Shown: positions 1-6,604, numbered from the stretch's first letter. The stretch: DNA of 9,692 nt from DATBRC01 sp036560485 (GCA_036560485.1 DATBRC010000003.1:1-9692); one strand, 5' to 3'. Made by a program: numbers and translations. Notes: generated from the sequence alone by a model not told the origin.

Positions 1-153
1 GCTTCAGGCGATTACACCATCATTACGCGCGACGATGGGAAGAAACAATGGGCACTCAAAGGCAAGCCGCTTTATGCATGGTCAAAGGATCAAAAGCCTG
101 GCGACAAAACCGGTGATGGTTTTAAAAATGTCTGGCACGTAGCAAAACCATAA
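1..153 (+). CDS. C-terminal fragment of a COG4315-type secreted-repeat lipoprotein (5' end outside the window)
   Basis: The frame is open from base 1 and ends at TAA 151-153, giving the last 50 residues of a protein. The fragment contains a GKPLYAWSKDQKPGD segment followed by GDGF and a final WHVAKP. That pattern (G-x-PLY-x-W/F-x-x-D-x-x-PGD ... GDG ... W) is the signature of the 'secreted repeat of unknown function' family (COG4315, Lipoprotein_15). Members are periplasmic or lipid-anchored beta-rich repeat proteins with no established biochemical role. The N-terminal signal peptide and the other repeats lie outside the window, so localisation is inferred from the family. The sigma factor gene starts only 17 bases downstream, so the two genes are probably cotranscribed, and the lipoprotein could be a target or sensor partner of the sigma/anti-sigma pair. 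The family call rests on one repeat only. Confidence 0.72.
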   Translation, partial: ASGDYTIITRDDGKKQWALKGKPLYAWSKDQKPGDKTGDGFKNVWHVAKP

Positions 154-170
154 ATTTTGCTTAACTGATC

Positions 171-698
171 ATGTCAGACTTCGCCCAGGAATTGACATTG
201 CAAATTCCTCGCCTGCGCCGATATGCGCGGGCGCTGACGCACAATGTCGCTTGGGCGGACGATTTGGTACAGGATACCTTGGAGCGTGCCTTGCGACGCC
301 GCTGGTTGTTTCAAATGAATAGCAATTTGACTGCATGGCTGATGACGATGCTCTATCGATTGTATTTGAATGATGCATCACGCATACATTTTTCACCAAG
401 CGATGCAGACCTGGAACGGATAGAACAAATTGAGACAACAGGGTCGGGTGATATGGTGTTACAGCTTGATATGCAGCGCGCATTGGTCAGTTTGAGTGTT
501 GAGCATCGAGCTGTGATGGTATTGATCGGCCTTGAGCAGTTAAGTTACAAGGAAGCATCCGACGTGTTGGGTGTGCCAGTTGGAACCATCATGTCGAGAT
601 TGGCGCGTGCGCGTGATCAATTGCGTATGTTGTTGTCGGATGCACCGACATCTACTGCGCATTCCGCTATCGCTCCTCATCTAACGAGGATCAAGTGA
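171..698 (+). CDS. ECF-type RNA polymerase sigma factor (sigma-70 family, regions 2 and 4 only)
   Basis: This 175-residue protein has the two-domain layout of extracytoplasmic-function sigma factors. Region 2 covers about residues 10-72 and includes ADDLVQDTLERAL, the core-binding/-10 recognition helix, then the AWLMTMLYRLYLND segment. A short linker follows. Region 4 covers about residues 98-155, with a helix-turn-helix at about 125-152 (SYKEASDVLGVPVGTIMSRL). There is no region 1 or 3 and no C-terminal SnoaL-like extension. It should direct RNA polymerase to a small stress or envelope regulon while held in check by the membrane protein encoded one base downstream. ATG 171 is the first usable start after an in-frame TAA at 162-164. 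I see no clear Shine-Dalgarno sequence before it, so translation may be coupled to the upstream lipoprotein gene. The ECF subgroup and the inducing signal cannot be read from the sequence. Confidence 0.93.
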   Translation: MSDFAQELTLQIPRLRRYARALTHNVAWADDLVQDTLERALRRRWLFQMNSNLTAWLMTMLYRLYLNDASRIHFSPSDADLERIEQIETTGSGDMVLQLDMQRALVSLSVEHRAVMVLIGLEQLSYKEASDVLGVPVGTIMSRLARARDQLRMLLSDAPTSTAHSAIAPHLTRIK

Positions 699-699
699 A

Positions 700-1455
700 A
701 TGAATCATTCACACATCCGCGAAACAGATTTGCATGCCTATATCGATGGGCAGCTCGATCCTGCGCGTCGCGCCGTAGTGGAAGCCTATTTGGCCGAACA
801 TTCCGATGCCGCAACCTATGTGCAAGATCTACGTGAACAAATGCAGGTTTTACATCGCACCTACGACGGCATATTGAATGAGCCGATTCCGTTGAAATTA
901 ACCGAAGCACTGCAAACGCGTTGGATACCACACGGCCTAGCTGCGGGTCTCGTGTGGATGACATGCGGCGTGGCTGCAGGCTGGTTTGCTCATATGCTCG
1001 TGCCAACGGGTTCGTCGTCAATCAATGCATTCGCTCATGATGCGCTGGGCGCGCATGTATTGTATGTTGTCGAAAAAAAGCATCCGGTTGAAGTCCCTGC
1101 CGAGCAACAAGCTCACCTCGTGGCATGGTTATCCAAACGACTCGATGCACCGATTCATGCGCCTGATTTGCAGTCGCAGGGCTTTTCGCTATTGGGTGGA
1201 AGATTGTTGCCGGGTGATGAAGGTCCTTTGGCGCAATTGATGTATGAATCAACCGATGGTGTGCGATTGACTTTGATGGTGAAACACGCTGCCAAGCAGC
1301 AAGCCGACACCGGTTTTAAAATTCTGCAACAAAATGGCACCAGCGTTTTCTATTGGATCGATCGCGACTACGGGTATGCATTGTCGGGTGCGATCGACAA
1401 GGCGCGACTATTGACAGTGGCGCAGCTGATTGACGCGCAACTGGCGCACCAGTGA
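700..1455 (+). CDS. Single-pass membrane anti-sigma factor (RsiW-like, COG5662 style) without zinc-binding cysteines
   Basis: This 251-residue protein begins one base after the sigma-factor stop, behind a good Shine-Dalgarno sequence (GAGGA at 686-690). Residues about 1-60 resemble the cytoplasmic anti-sigma domain: ETDLHAYIDGQLDPARR, then VEAYLAEHSDAATYVQDL. One hydrophobic segment at about 78-101 (GLAAGLVWMTCGVAAGWFAHML) should cross the inner membrane, leaving residues about 102-251 in the periplasm. In classical ZAS-type factors the helix 'YLxxHxxCxxC' carries Cys zinc ligands. Here His34 is kept but the cysteines are absent, and the only Cys in the protein (Cys89) lies in the membrane segment. 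It is probably a non-zinc anti-sigma factor that binds the upstream ECF factor. The periplasmic domain has no family I recognise and is the likely signal-sensing part. The assignment rests on operon position, topology and the N-terminal motif. Confidence 0.86.
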   Translation: MNHSHIRETDLHAYIDGQLDPARRAVVEAYLAEHSDAATYVQDLREQMQVLHRTYDGILNEPIPLKLTEALQTRWIPHGLAAGLVWMTCGVAAGWFAHMLVPTGSSSINAFAHDALGAHVLYVVEKKHPVEVPAEQQAHLVAWLSKRLDAPIHAPDLQSQGFSLLGGRLLPGDEGPLAQLMYESTDGVRLTLMVKHAAKQQADTGFKILQQNGTSVFYWIDRDYGYALSGAIDKARLLTVAQLIDAQLAHQ

Positions 1456-1533
1456 AATTCATGTAAGGCTTCATTGGGCCAAGCAGCGATAGTTTTGCAC
1501 GATCAAAAATCCCGAGTAAATTATTGCGCTGCA

Positions 1534-1563
1534 TTAACATCTGATGTGATTCACAGGCATAAT
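1534..1563 (+). promoter_or_regulatory. Candidate sigma-70 promoter of the acyltransferase gene
   Basis: TTAACA (1534-1539) and CATAAT (1558-1563) are separated by 18 bases and lie just upstream of the ATG at 1588. Transcription would start near 1570, giving a leader of roughly 18 bases, which supports the ATG 1588 start over the upstream in-frame TTG at 1474. A small inverted repeat, ACATC-T-GATGT (1537-1547), overlaps the -35 end of the spacer. Assigned by eye. Confidence 0.35.
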
Positions 1564-1587
1564 GTCGCCAATAAAAGTGCGGAAATT

Positions 1588-2190
1588 ATGACCAATCATC
1601 TCCTGACAATTCAAGATCTGCCAACAGGGCGTCAACGTTGTGCGCTCCGATTGTTGGCGCTATTCGGATGGCGCGTACATTTCGCTCCATTGCCAGGCCC
1701 GCGCGGTGTGGTAATCGTTTATCCGCATACTTCCAATCTGGATTTTTTTGTCGGTTTGCTGGCGAAATGGGCGATTGATCTACCATTTCACTGGCTTGGA
1801 AAAGAAGCGCTGTTTCAAGGCTTCATTGGCACATTGATTGGCCCAGTCTTGCGTGCGTTGGGTGGTGAACCGATTGAGCGAAAGGCATCCACTGGTGCGA
1901 TCGAGCGATTGGCAAAGCGGATTCAGGATGCGGATTGGTATTGGTTGGTTCTGACGCCTGAAGGCACGCGCAGTTATCGCGATAGCTGGCGCAGCGGGTT
2001 CTACCATATTGCGTTGGCAGCCAAGGTGCCGCTGGTCACTGCCAGCTTCGATTATGCAACCAAGACAATCAATGTCGAGACGGTTATCAGCCTAACCGGC
2101 AATAAGGAAGCCGATCGTGCGGCAATTGTTTCGGCCTATGCCGGGGTACGCGGTTACACGCCTGAAAATGCCGGAGCAATCGATTGGTGA
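1588..2190 (+). CDS. PlsC-like 1-acyl-glycerol-3-phosphate acyltransferase family protein
   Basis: With ATG 1588 as start this is a 200-residue protein carrying the PlsC/LPLAT motifs in order. Motif I is the catalytic HX4D, HTSNLD, at His47-Asp52. A GKEALF segment follows at 71-76, then PIERKAS (motif II region) at 95-101. The motif III equivalent TPEGTRS is at 123-129 with Glu125 in the acceptor-binding position, and a VPLVTASFDY (motif IV-like) stretch is at 147-156. Such enzymes transfer an acyl chain from acyl-ACP or acyl-CoA to a lysophospholipid or related acceptor at the cytoplasmic membrane face. The protein is shorter than canonical PlsC (about 240 residues) and has no clear N-terminal membrane helix, so it may be an accessory acyltransferase with a different acceptor. 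GCGGA just before the ATG is a close-spaced ribosome site. An in-frame TTG at 1474 would add 38 residues unlike the family and is rejected. The gene converges on lysA with a 41-base gap. Confidence 0.85.
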   Translation: MTNHLLTIQDLPTGRQRCALRLLALFGWRVHFAPLPGPRGVVIVYPHTSNLDFFVGLLAKWAIDLPFHWLGKEALFQGFIGTLIGPVLRALGGEPIERKASTGAIERLAKRIQDADWYWLVLTPEGTRSYRDSWRSGFYHIALAAKVPLVTASFDYATKTINVETVISLTGNKEADRAAIVSAYAGVRGYTPENAGAIDW

Positions 2191-2231
2191 GAAGCACGCC
2201 ATTATAATGAAGTGAAGATCGAACAGCGCCG

Positions 2232-3515
2232 TTATTTGATAATGTGTTCCAGCGCAAAAAGCTGCTCAGGCTTTTCCCGTTCGCGAATCAGATGTGCCTG
2301 ATTGCCATCCACCATTACCTCAGCTGCGCGGCCACGCGTATTGTAATTCGACGACATCGTCATGCCGTAAGCGCCAGCGGACAAGATGGCAAGCAGATCG
2401 CCTTCTTCAATCGCCAGCTCGCGTGAACGCGCAAGCCAGTCGCCGGACTCGCAGACCGGACCGACGACATCATAAGTTTTAGCGATCGATGCGCGTTGTA
2501 CTACGGGTTGCACGCCATGCCATGCTTCATACATCGCAGGCCGCATCAAGTCATTCATTGCTGCATCGACGACCGCAAAATTTTTGCTCTCGTTATGTTT
2601 GAGGTATTGAACCTCGGTTAATAAAACTCCGGCATTGCCGACAATCGATCTGCCTGGCTCAAACAATACTTTTATCGGTGTTGTATTGTGTTTCGCAATA
2701 CGCCACGCATCAATTTTTGCGAACAAGCGAGACAGGTAATCACCGACCGCAACCGGTTTGTCGTTGGCGTAATTGATGCCAATCCCGCCACCGATATCCA
2801 GGTGGTGAATCGGAATGCCATTGGTTGCCAGCATATCGATCAAGTCGATCAATTTGTCGACCGCTTCCAGTAAGGGCGCATCATCCAGCAATTGTGAACC
2901 GATATGGCAATCGATGCCGGATATTTTGATGTTCGGCATACTGGCGGCCAGGCGATAAATCGACAAGGCTTCTTCGTAAGCTACGCCGAATTTATTTTCT
3001 TTCAGACCGGTGGAAATATAAGGATGTGTTTTCGCATCGACATTCGGATTGACGCGCAATGATATCGGCGCTAGCTGACCTGTTTCGCCTGCAACTTCAT
3101 TCAAGCGATGCAATTCCGAAATCGATTCGATGTTGAAACATAAAATATCATGCGATAAAGCCAGGCGCATTTCGTCACGTGTTTTACCGACACCAGAGAA
3201 AATGATTTTCTGCGGATCACCGCCTGCAGTCAGCACACGCAGCAGTTCTCCACCGGAAACAATGTCAAATCCGGAGCCAAGTTTGTGGAGCACATTCAAC
3301 ACCGCGAGGTTGGAATTGGATTTAACCGAGTAACAAACCAGTGCGGAATTTTCATCGCGTCCATGCTGCTTGCAGGCATTGGCATAAGATGAAAAATTCT
3401 CGACCAGTGCTGCTTTTGAGTAGACGTAAGTAGGTGTGCCGAATTGTTTGGCAATCTCAACTAGAGATAGATTTTCGGCGCAAAGTACGCCATGTTGGTA
3501 AGAGAAATGTGGCAT
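2232..3515 (-). CDS. lysA: Diaminopimelate decarboxylase
   Basis: LysA removes CO2 from meso-2,6-diaminopimelate to give L-lysine, the last step of the DAP pathway, in the cytoplasm using PLP. The 427-residue product has the normal length and both domains of fold-type III decarboxylases. The PLP Lys is Lys65 in CYSVKSNSN (usually YAVKANSN). SGGEL follows at 87-91, then IDCHIGSQ (His204) at 201-208, LDIGGGIGI at 239-247, EPGRSIVGNAG at 287-297, the CESGD substrate/active-site motif at 355-359, and AGAYGMTMSSNYN (Tyr383) near the C-terminus. The start is set at ATG 3515 because the family begins with an MPHFSYQHG-like leader. The longer frame up to 3737 overlaps lptM in another phase and has no LysA character. 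The start lies 11 bases after the lptM stop with no clear Shine-Dalgarno, suggesting cotranscription and coupled translation with lptM. Confidence 0.97.
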   Translation of the reverse strand: MPHFSYQHGVLCAENLSLVEIAKQFGTPTYVYSKAALVENFSSYANACKQHGRDENSALVCYSVKSNSNLAVLNVLHKLGSGFDIVSGGELLRVLTAGGDPQKIIFSGVGKTRDEMRLALSHDILCFNIESISELHRLNEVAGETGQLAPISLRVNPNVDAKTHPYISTGLKENKFGVAYEEALSIYRLAASMPNIKISGIDCHIGSQLLDDAPLLEAVDKLIDLIDMLATNGIPIHHLDIGGGIGINYANDKPVAVGDYLSRLFAKIDAWRIAKHNTTPIKVLFEPGRSIVGNAGVLLTEVQYLKHNESKNFAVVDAAMNDLMRPAMYEAWHGVQPVVQRASIAKTYDVVGPVCESGDWLARSRELAIEEGDLLAILSAGAYGMTMSSNYNTRGRAAEVMVDGNQAHLIREREKPEQLFALEHIIK

Positions 3516-3526
3516 GGTGAGAATAA

Positions 3527-3715
3527 TTATTTGGAAGCCGGGAGGGTCGTCGTAGTTGTGGTCGTTGTAGTGCTCGCAGGTTGAGTCGGTGCCGTAGCAG
3601 CCGGTTCGGTCTTGGATGGCAAATAAAGCGGCCCTCTTTGCCCACATGCATTCAGCAAACTGATGGATACTGCAATAATAGAAATCGCACGTAACAAAAT
3701 AAAAGTTGAGTTCAC
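3527..3715 (-). CDS. lptM: Small outer-membrane lipoprotein LptM (YifL-like)
   Basis: A 62-residue lipoprotein precursor. An Arg-containing n-region and hydrophobic stretch (about residues 6-22) lead to a lipobox LNAC with the lipidated Cys at 24. The mature protein opens with CGQRGPLYLP, the diagnostic motif of the LptM/YifL family. In Escherichia coli, LptM associates with the LptD/LptE LPS translocon and promotes its maturation. The rest is low complexity (Pro/Ala/Thr) and includes nine consecutive Thr residues. The start is uncertain: GTG 3715 is used here, GTG 3727 would add four residues, and TTG 3697 would give a shorter, equally plausible signal peptide. None has a clear Shine-Dalgarno. 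The layout (divergent from cyaY, directly upstream of a DAP-pathway gene) matches the E. coli cyaY/yifL-dapF arrangement, with lysA in place of dapF. Confidence 0.86.
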   Translation of the reverse strand: MNSTFILLRAISIIAVSISLLNACGQRGPLYLPSKTEPAATAPTQPASTTTTTTTTTLPASK

Positions 3716-3755
3716 GTTTAGAATCACAATTTATCAATATTCAGTGGAGTGTAGC

Positions 3756-4091
3756 ATGACCGAATCAGAGTTTTTGGCGTTGGCAGAATCATCGCTTGAT
3801 GAGATCGAATTGGCATTGGATCATGCATCGGATGTCAGTGATCTGGATGTCGAGTGCAGCCGATCAGGCAATGTGCTTGAAATTGAATTTGTCGACAGTG
3901 GGGCAAAAATCATTGTGAATAGTCAAGCGCCTATGCAGGAATTGTGGGTTGCCGCAAAATCGGGCGGATTTCACTATAAGCATGTTGATGGCCAATGGAT
4001 CAATACACGCGACGGTTCAGAATTATTTTCCGCACTTTCACAAATGGTGAGTCGACAGTCCGGTGTTCCAGTTGTGTTGCGTGCAAATTAA
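3756..4091 (+). CDS. cyaY: Frataxin-like iron-sulfur cluster assembly protein CyaY
   Basis: CyaY is the bacterial frataxin, which binds iron and modulates the cysteine desulfurase/scaffold complex during Fe-S cluster assembly in the cytoplasm. The 111-residue product is of family length (E. coli about 106). Its first helix carries the expected acidic ridge (Glu11, Asp15, Glu16, Glu18, Asp22, Asp26, then Asp29 and Asp31). The beta-sheet holds the family signature QAPMQELWVAAKSGGFHY at 57-74, followed by DGQWINTRDG at 78-87 and a C-terminal helix. ATG 3756 is chosen because GGAG (3746-3749) sits seven bases before it and MTESEFLALAE is the usual N-terminus; an in-frame TTG at 3663 would run back into lptM. 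It is divergent from lptM (40-base gap) and convergent with mrcA. Confidence 0.95.
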   Translation: MTESEFLALAESSLDEIELALDHASDVSDLDVECSRSGNVLEIEFVDSGAKIIVNSQAPMQELWVAAKSGGFHYKHVDGQWINTRDGSELFSALSQMVSRQSGVPVVLRAN

Positions 4092-4101
4092 AATAGTACA
4101 A

Positions 4102-4146
4102 AATTTGCAGCCGAGCTTGCATTGAAGTCGGCGCAAATTAATTTTT
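4102..4146. terminator. Bidirectional rho-independent terminator between cyaY and mrcA
   Basis: A long hairpin fills the 63-base gap between the convergent stops. AATTTGC (4102-4108) pairs with GCAAATT (4133-4139), GCCGA (4110-4114) with TCGGC (4128-4132), and CTT (4116-4118) with AAG (4125-4127). This gives 15 base pairs with two single-purine bulges on the left arm and a six-base loop. On the + strand it is followed by AATTTTT (4140-4146). On the - strand the stem extends into TTTT (rc of 4100-4103). It can therefore end cyaY and mrcA transcripts from either side. Confidence 0.85.
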
Positions 4147-4154
4147 AGTGACTA

Positions 4155-6521
4155 TCAGAATATTAAATTCTTGACTTCGTCCTTGGTTTTTTCCGGTTCT
4201 GGGGGAGTATCACCTCCTGGTACGGGATCATTTAATCCCAGACTGCGTACGCCGGTTCCTGGAGGATTTTCAGCATAGTAATAATCGCCTCCCGTCTGTA
4301 TCAAACCATCGGGAACAGGACGAGTTTGGACCGGCACATCCTTGAGTACTGTTTGCATATAACTGATCCAGATTGGCAATGCGAGACCGCCCCCCGTTTC
4401 TTTGTTGCCCAAATTTTTCGGTTGATCGAAGCCGATCCAGGCAATGCCGACAATGCTTGGTTGGTAACCTGCAAACCATGCATCGAATGAATCATTGGTT
4501 GTGCCCGTTTTGCCGGCCAGGTCAGGGCGTTTCAGCGCTTGTCCTGCTCGAGCTGCAGTGCCGTATCTGACCACATCCTTGAGCATGCTATCCATCAGAA
4601 ATGCATTGCGTTCATCGATAACGCGATTGGCTTCATTGCCGGCTTGGTCAGGTGACACTTGCGACAAGACTTTTCCTGACGCATCAGTGACTTTAGAAAT
4701 GATGTACGGGTTTATTTTGTATCCGCCATTGGCAAATACGGAATAGGCGCCGACCATTTGCAATGGGGTCACTGCACCGGCACCGAGAGCCAGGGTCAGA
4801 TAAGGCGGGTTTTTATCAGGATCGAAACCAAAGCGCGTGCTGTATTCCTGACCGTATTTTGCACCGATTTTATTCAAGATGCGGATCGAAATCATATTCT
4901 TGGATTTCGTCAAGCCGCGGCGCATCGTCATCGGGCCTTCATACTTGCCGTCGTAGTTTTTGGGTTCCCATGGCTGGCCACCGGTTTGTCCTGCATCAAA
5001 AGTGATGGGCGCGTCGTTGATAACCGTCGCAGGCGATAGACCTTTTTCCAGCGAGGCGGAATAAATAAAAGGTTTGAATGATGAACCAGGCTGACGCCAT
5101 GCTTGTGTGACGTGGTTGAATTTATTTCGGTTGAAGTCGAAACCGCCAACCAAGGCACGGATGGCGCCATCGTTCGTATTGGCCGAAACAAATGAAGACT
5201 CGACTTCGGGCATTTGTGTGACGCTCCATTGTTTTTCATCTTGTGTCACACGGATAATTGCGCCGCGTTTGATGCGGCGACTTGATGCAGCTTTTTCACT
5301 GAGCGCACTGGTAACAAAGCTCAAGCCAGTGCCACTGATATTGATTTCTTCTCCTGAAGAAAGCACGGCGCGGATGTTTTTTGGCGATGCCGACAATACG
5401 ACAGCAGCCACGATGTCGTCGCTGTCCGGATGATCGGCAAGCTCGACTTCAATCGCATCTTCGGCTTCATCTTTTGCCGCAGGAATTTCCATATAGCCTT
5501 CCGGGCCGCGATAACCATGGCGTTTCTCATAATCCATGACGCCGCGTCGCAGTGCGAGATAGGCAGCATCCTGGTCAGTTTTGGTAATCGTCGTGTAGAC
5601 ATTCAGTCCGCGCGTATACGCATCCTCCTTAAATTGTTCATAGACCAGTTGACGAGTCATTTCAGCAATGTATTCAGCGTGAATGCCAAATTCGGTGCTA
5701 TCCGTTTTGACTTTGAGTGCCTGGCTTTTTGCAGTCGTATATTGTGCATCGGTGATGTAGCCGAGATCGCGCATGCGCAGCAAAATATATTGTTGACGTG
5801 CTTTTGCGCGTTTGGGATTGGCGACCGGGTTGTAGGCGGAAGGTGCCTTGGGTAAGCCTGCCAACATGGCGGCTTCGGCGATCGTCAGTTCATTAAGCTT
5901 CTTGCCGAAATAAATTTGGGCTGCTGATGAAAAACCGAAAGCGCGCTGTCCCAGATAAATCTGGTTCATATAGACCTCAAGGATCTGGTCTTTAGTCAGA
6001 CTTTGCTCGATTTTCCAGGCTAGCAGGGCTTCGTAAATCTTGCGCTTTAAAGTTTGTTCGCTCGACAAAAAGAAATTCCGCGCGACCTGTTGTGTGATTG
6101 TCGATGCGCCTTGCTTACTGCCACCGGCCATGTTGTGGAGTGCGGCACGCATGATGCCAAAATAATCAACGCCGCCATGTTCATAAAAGCGATCATCTTC
6201 AGCGGTCAAGATTGCTTTCTTCATGATGTCCGGTATCTCTTTGATGCGGACTACATTGCGCCGCTCTTCGCCGAATTCGCCGATCAGCACATTGTCGGCA
6301 GAATAAATGCGCAGTGGAATTTTAGGGCGATAGTCAGTTAGAGAATCGATAGCAGGCAGATTAGGATAAGCCAAGGCCAGCATGAAGCCGACAATCAGTG
6401 CGCCAATTAATGCGAAGGCGGCTATTAACCCGACAAAAGCAAGTGCTAATTTGGTGAGCATACTGCGCGATTGCAAAAAAGAATGGAGGGACGTGCTATC
6501 TGCTGGAGTATTTGAGGACAT
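4155..6521 (-). CDS. mrcA: Penicillin-binding protein 1A, bifunctional peptidoglycan glycosyltransferase/transpeptidase
   Basis: Class A PBP that polymerises lipid II into glycan strands and cross-links the peptides in the periplasm. The 788-residue protein has a short cytoplasmic N-terminus and one membrane anchor at about 23-51. A GT51 domain (about 70-245) has the catalytic Glu108 in AEDDRFYEHGG, QGASTITQQVARN at 137-149, KRKIYEALLAWKIE at 159-172, and the second Glu at 182 in LEVYMNQIYLG. An inserted OB-like domain spans about 330-440. The transpeptidase domain has its nucleophile Ser480 in SSFK (480-483), the SKN motif at 540-542, and KTGT at 671-674. The tail is Pro- and charge-rich. 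All catalytic motifs are intact. ATG 6521 is preferred for length; Met21 (6461) is a possible alternative and neither has a strong Shine-Dalgarno. Its divergence from pilMNOP is a widespread proteobacterial arrangement. Confidence 0.97.
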   Translation of the reverse strand: MSSNTPADSTSLHSFLQSRSMLTKLALAFVGLIAAFALIGALIVGFMLALAYPNLPAIDSLTDYRPKIPLRIYSADNVLIGEFGEERRNVVRIKEIPDIMKKAILTAEDDRFYEHGGVDYFGIMRAALHNMAGGSKQGASTITQQVARNFFLSSEQTLKRKIYEALLAWKIEQSLTKDQILEVYMNQIYLGQRAFGFSSAAQIYFGKKLNELTIAEAAMLAGLPKAPSAYNPVANPKRAKARQQYILLRMRDLGYITDAQYTTAKSQALKVKTDSTEFGIHAEYIAEMTRQLVYEQFKEDAYTRGLNVYTTITKTDQDAAYLALRRGVMDYEKRHGYRGPEGYMEIPAAKDEAEDAIEVELADHPDSDDIVAAVVLSASPKNIRAVLSSGEEINISGTGLSFVTSALSEKAASSRRIKRGAIIRVTQDEKQWSVTQMPEVESSFVSANTNDGAIRALVGGFDFNRNKFNHVTQAWRQPGSSFKPFIYSASLEKGLSPATVINDAPITFDAGQTGGQPWEPKNYDGKYEGPMTMRRGLTKSKNMISIRILNKIGAKYGQEYSTRFGFDPDKNPPYLTLALGAGAVTPLQMVGAYSVFANGGYKINPYIISKVTDASGKVLSQVSPDQAGNEANRVIDERNAFLMDSMLKDVVRYGTAARAGQALKRPDLAGKTGTTNDSFDAWFAGYQPSIVGIAWIGFDQPKNLGNKETGGGLALPIWISYMQTVLKDVPVQTRPVPDGLIQTGGDYYYAENPPGTGVRSLGLNDPVPGGDTPPEPEKTKDEVKNLIF

Positions 6522-6557
6522 GCGAATGGTATAGATGGGGAAATGATTATGTGCGTC

Positions 6558-6563
6558 ATTATA
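6558..6563 (-). promoter_or_regulatory. -10 element of the candidate mrcA promoter
   Basis: The minus strand reads a consensus TATAAT here, 36 bases upstream of the mrcA ATG. No good -35 hexamer sits at 16-18 bases; the best available sequence is CACATG-like. The promoter may therefore need an activator or be weak. The adjacent inverted repeat at 6582-6604 lies where -35 contacts would be. Confidence 0.45.
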
Positions 6564-6581
6564 GCGGTAGCCTCGTCACGC

Positions 6582-6604
6582 ATGTGTTCTTGCCAGAAAC
6601 ACAT
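6582..6604. repeat. Inverted repeat upstream of the mrcA -10 element
   Basis: ATGTGTT (6582-6588) and AACACAT (6598-6604) are perfect 7-base inverted arms. Including CT/AG (6589-6590 with 6595-6596) and one unpaired A, the pairing grows to nine base pairs around a TGCC loop. There is no T-run beside it, so it is more like an operator than a terminator. Confidence 0.5.

Noticed and set aside
169..483. Open frame of 104 codons antisense to the sigma factor gene
   Set aside because: No ribosome site or domain pattern; it mirrors the codon structure of the real gene.
1461..1510. Possible terminator after the anti-sigma gene (GCTT/AAGC and TTGG/CCAA pairings followed by GTTTT)
   Set aside because: The stems are only four pairs and compete with each other; not convincing.
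1474..1587. Upstream in-frame extension of the acyltransferase from TTG 1474 (38 extra residues)
   Set aside because: No ribosome site at the TTG, the extra residues are unlike the family, and the stretch holds a plausible promoter ending just before ATG 1588.
2191..2231. Possible shared terminator between the acyltransferase gene and lysA
   Set aside because: No stable hairpin or T-run is visible in the 41-base gap.
3516..3737. N-terminal extension of lysA up to 3737
   Set aside because: The added 74 residues overlap lptM in another phase, have Cys/His/Asp-rich shadow composition, and precede the normal LysA N-terminus.
3663..3755. Upstream TTG start for cyaY
   Set aside because: It would overlap lptM on the opposite strand, while ATG 3756 has a well-spaced GGAG and the family N-terminus.
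4928..5855. Several open frames of about 90-140 codons on both strands within mrcA
   Set aside because: They lie in alternate frames of an intact 788-residue PBP1a and show no recognisable protein features.
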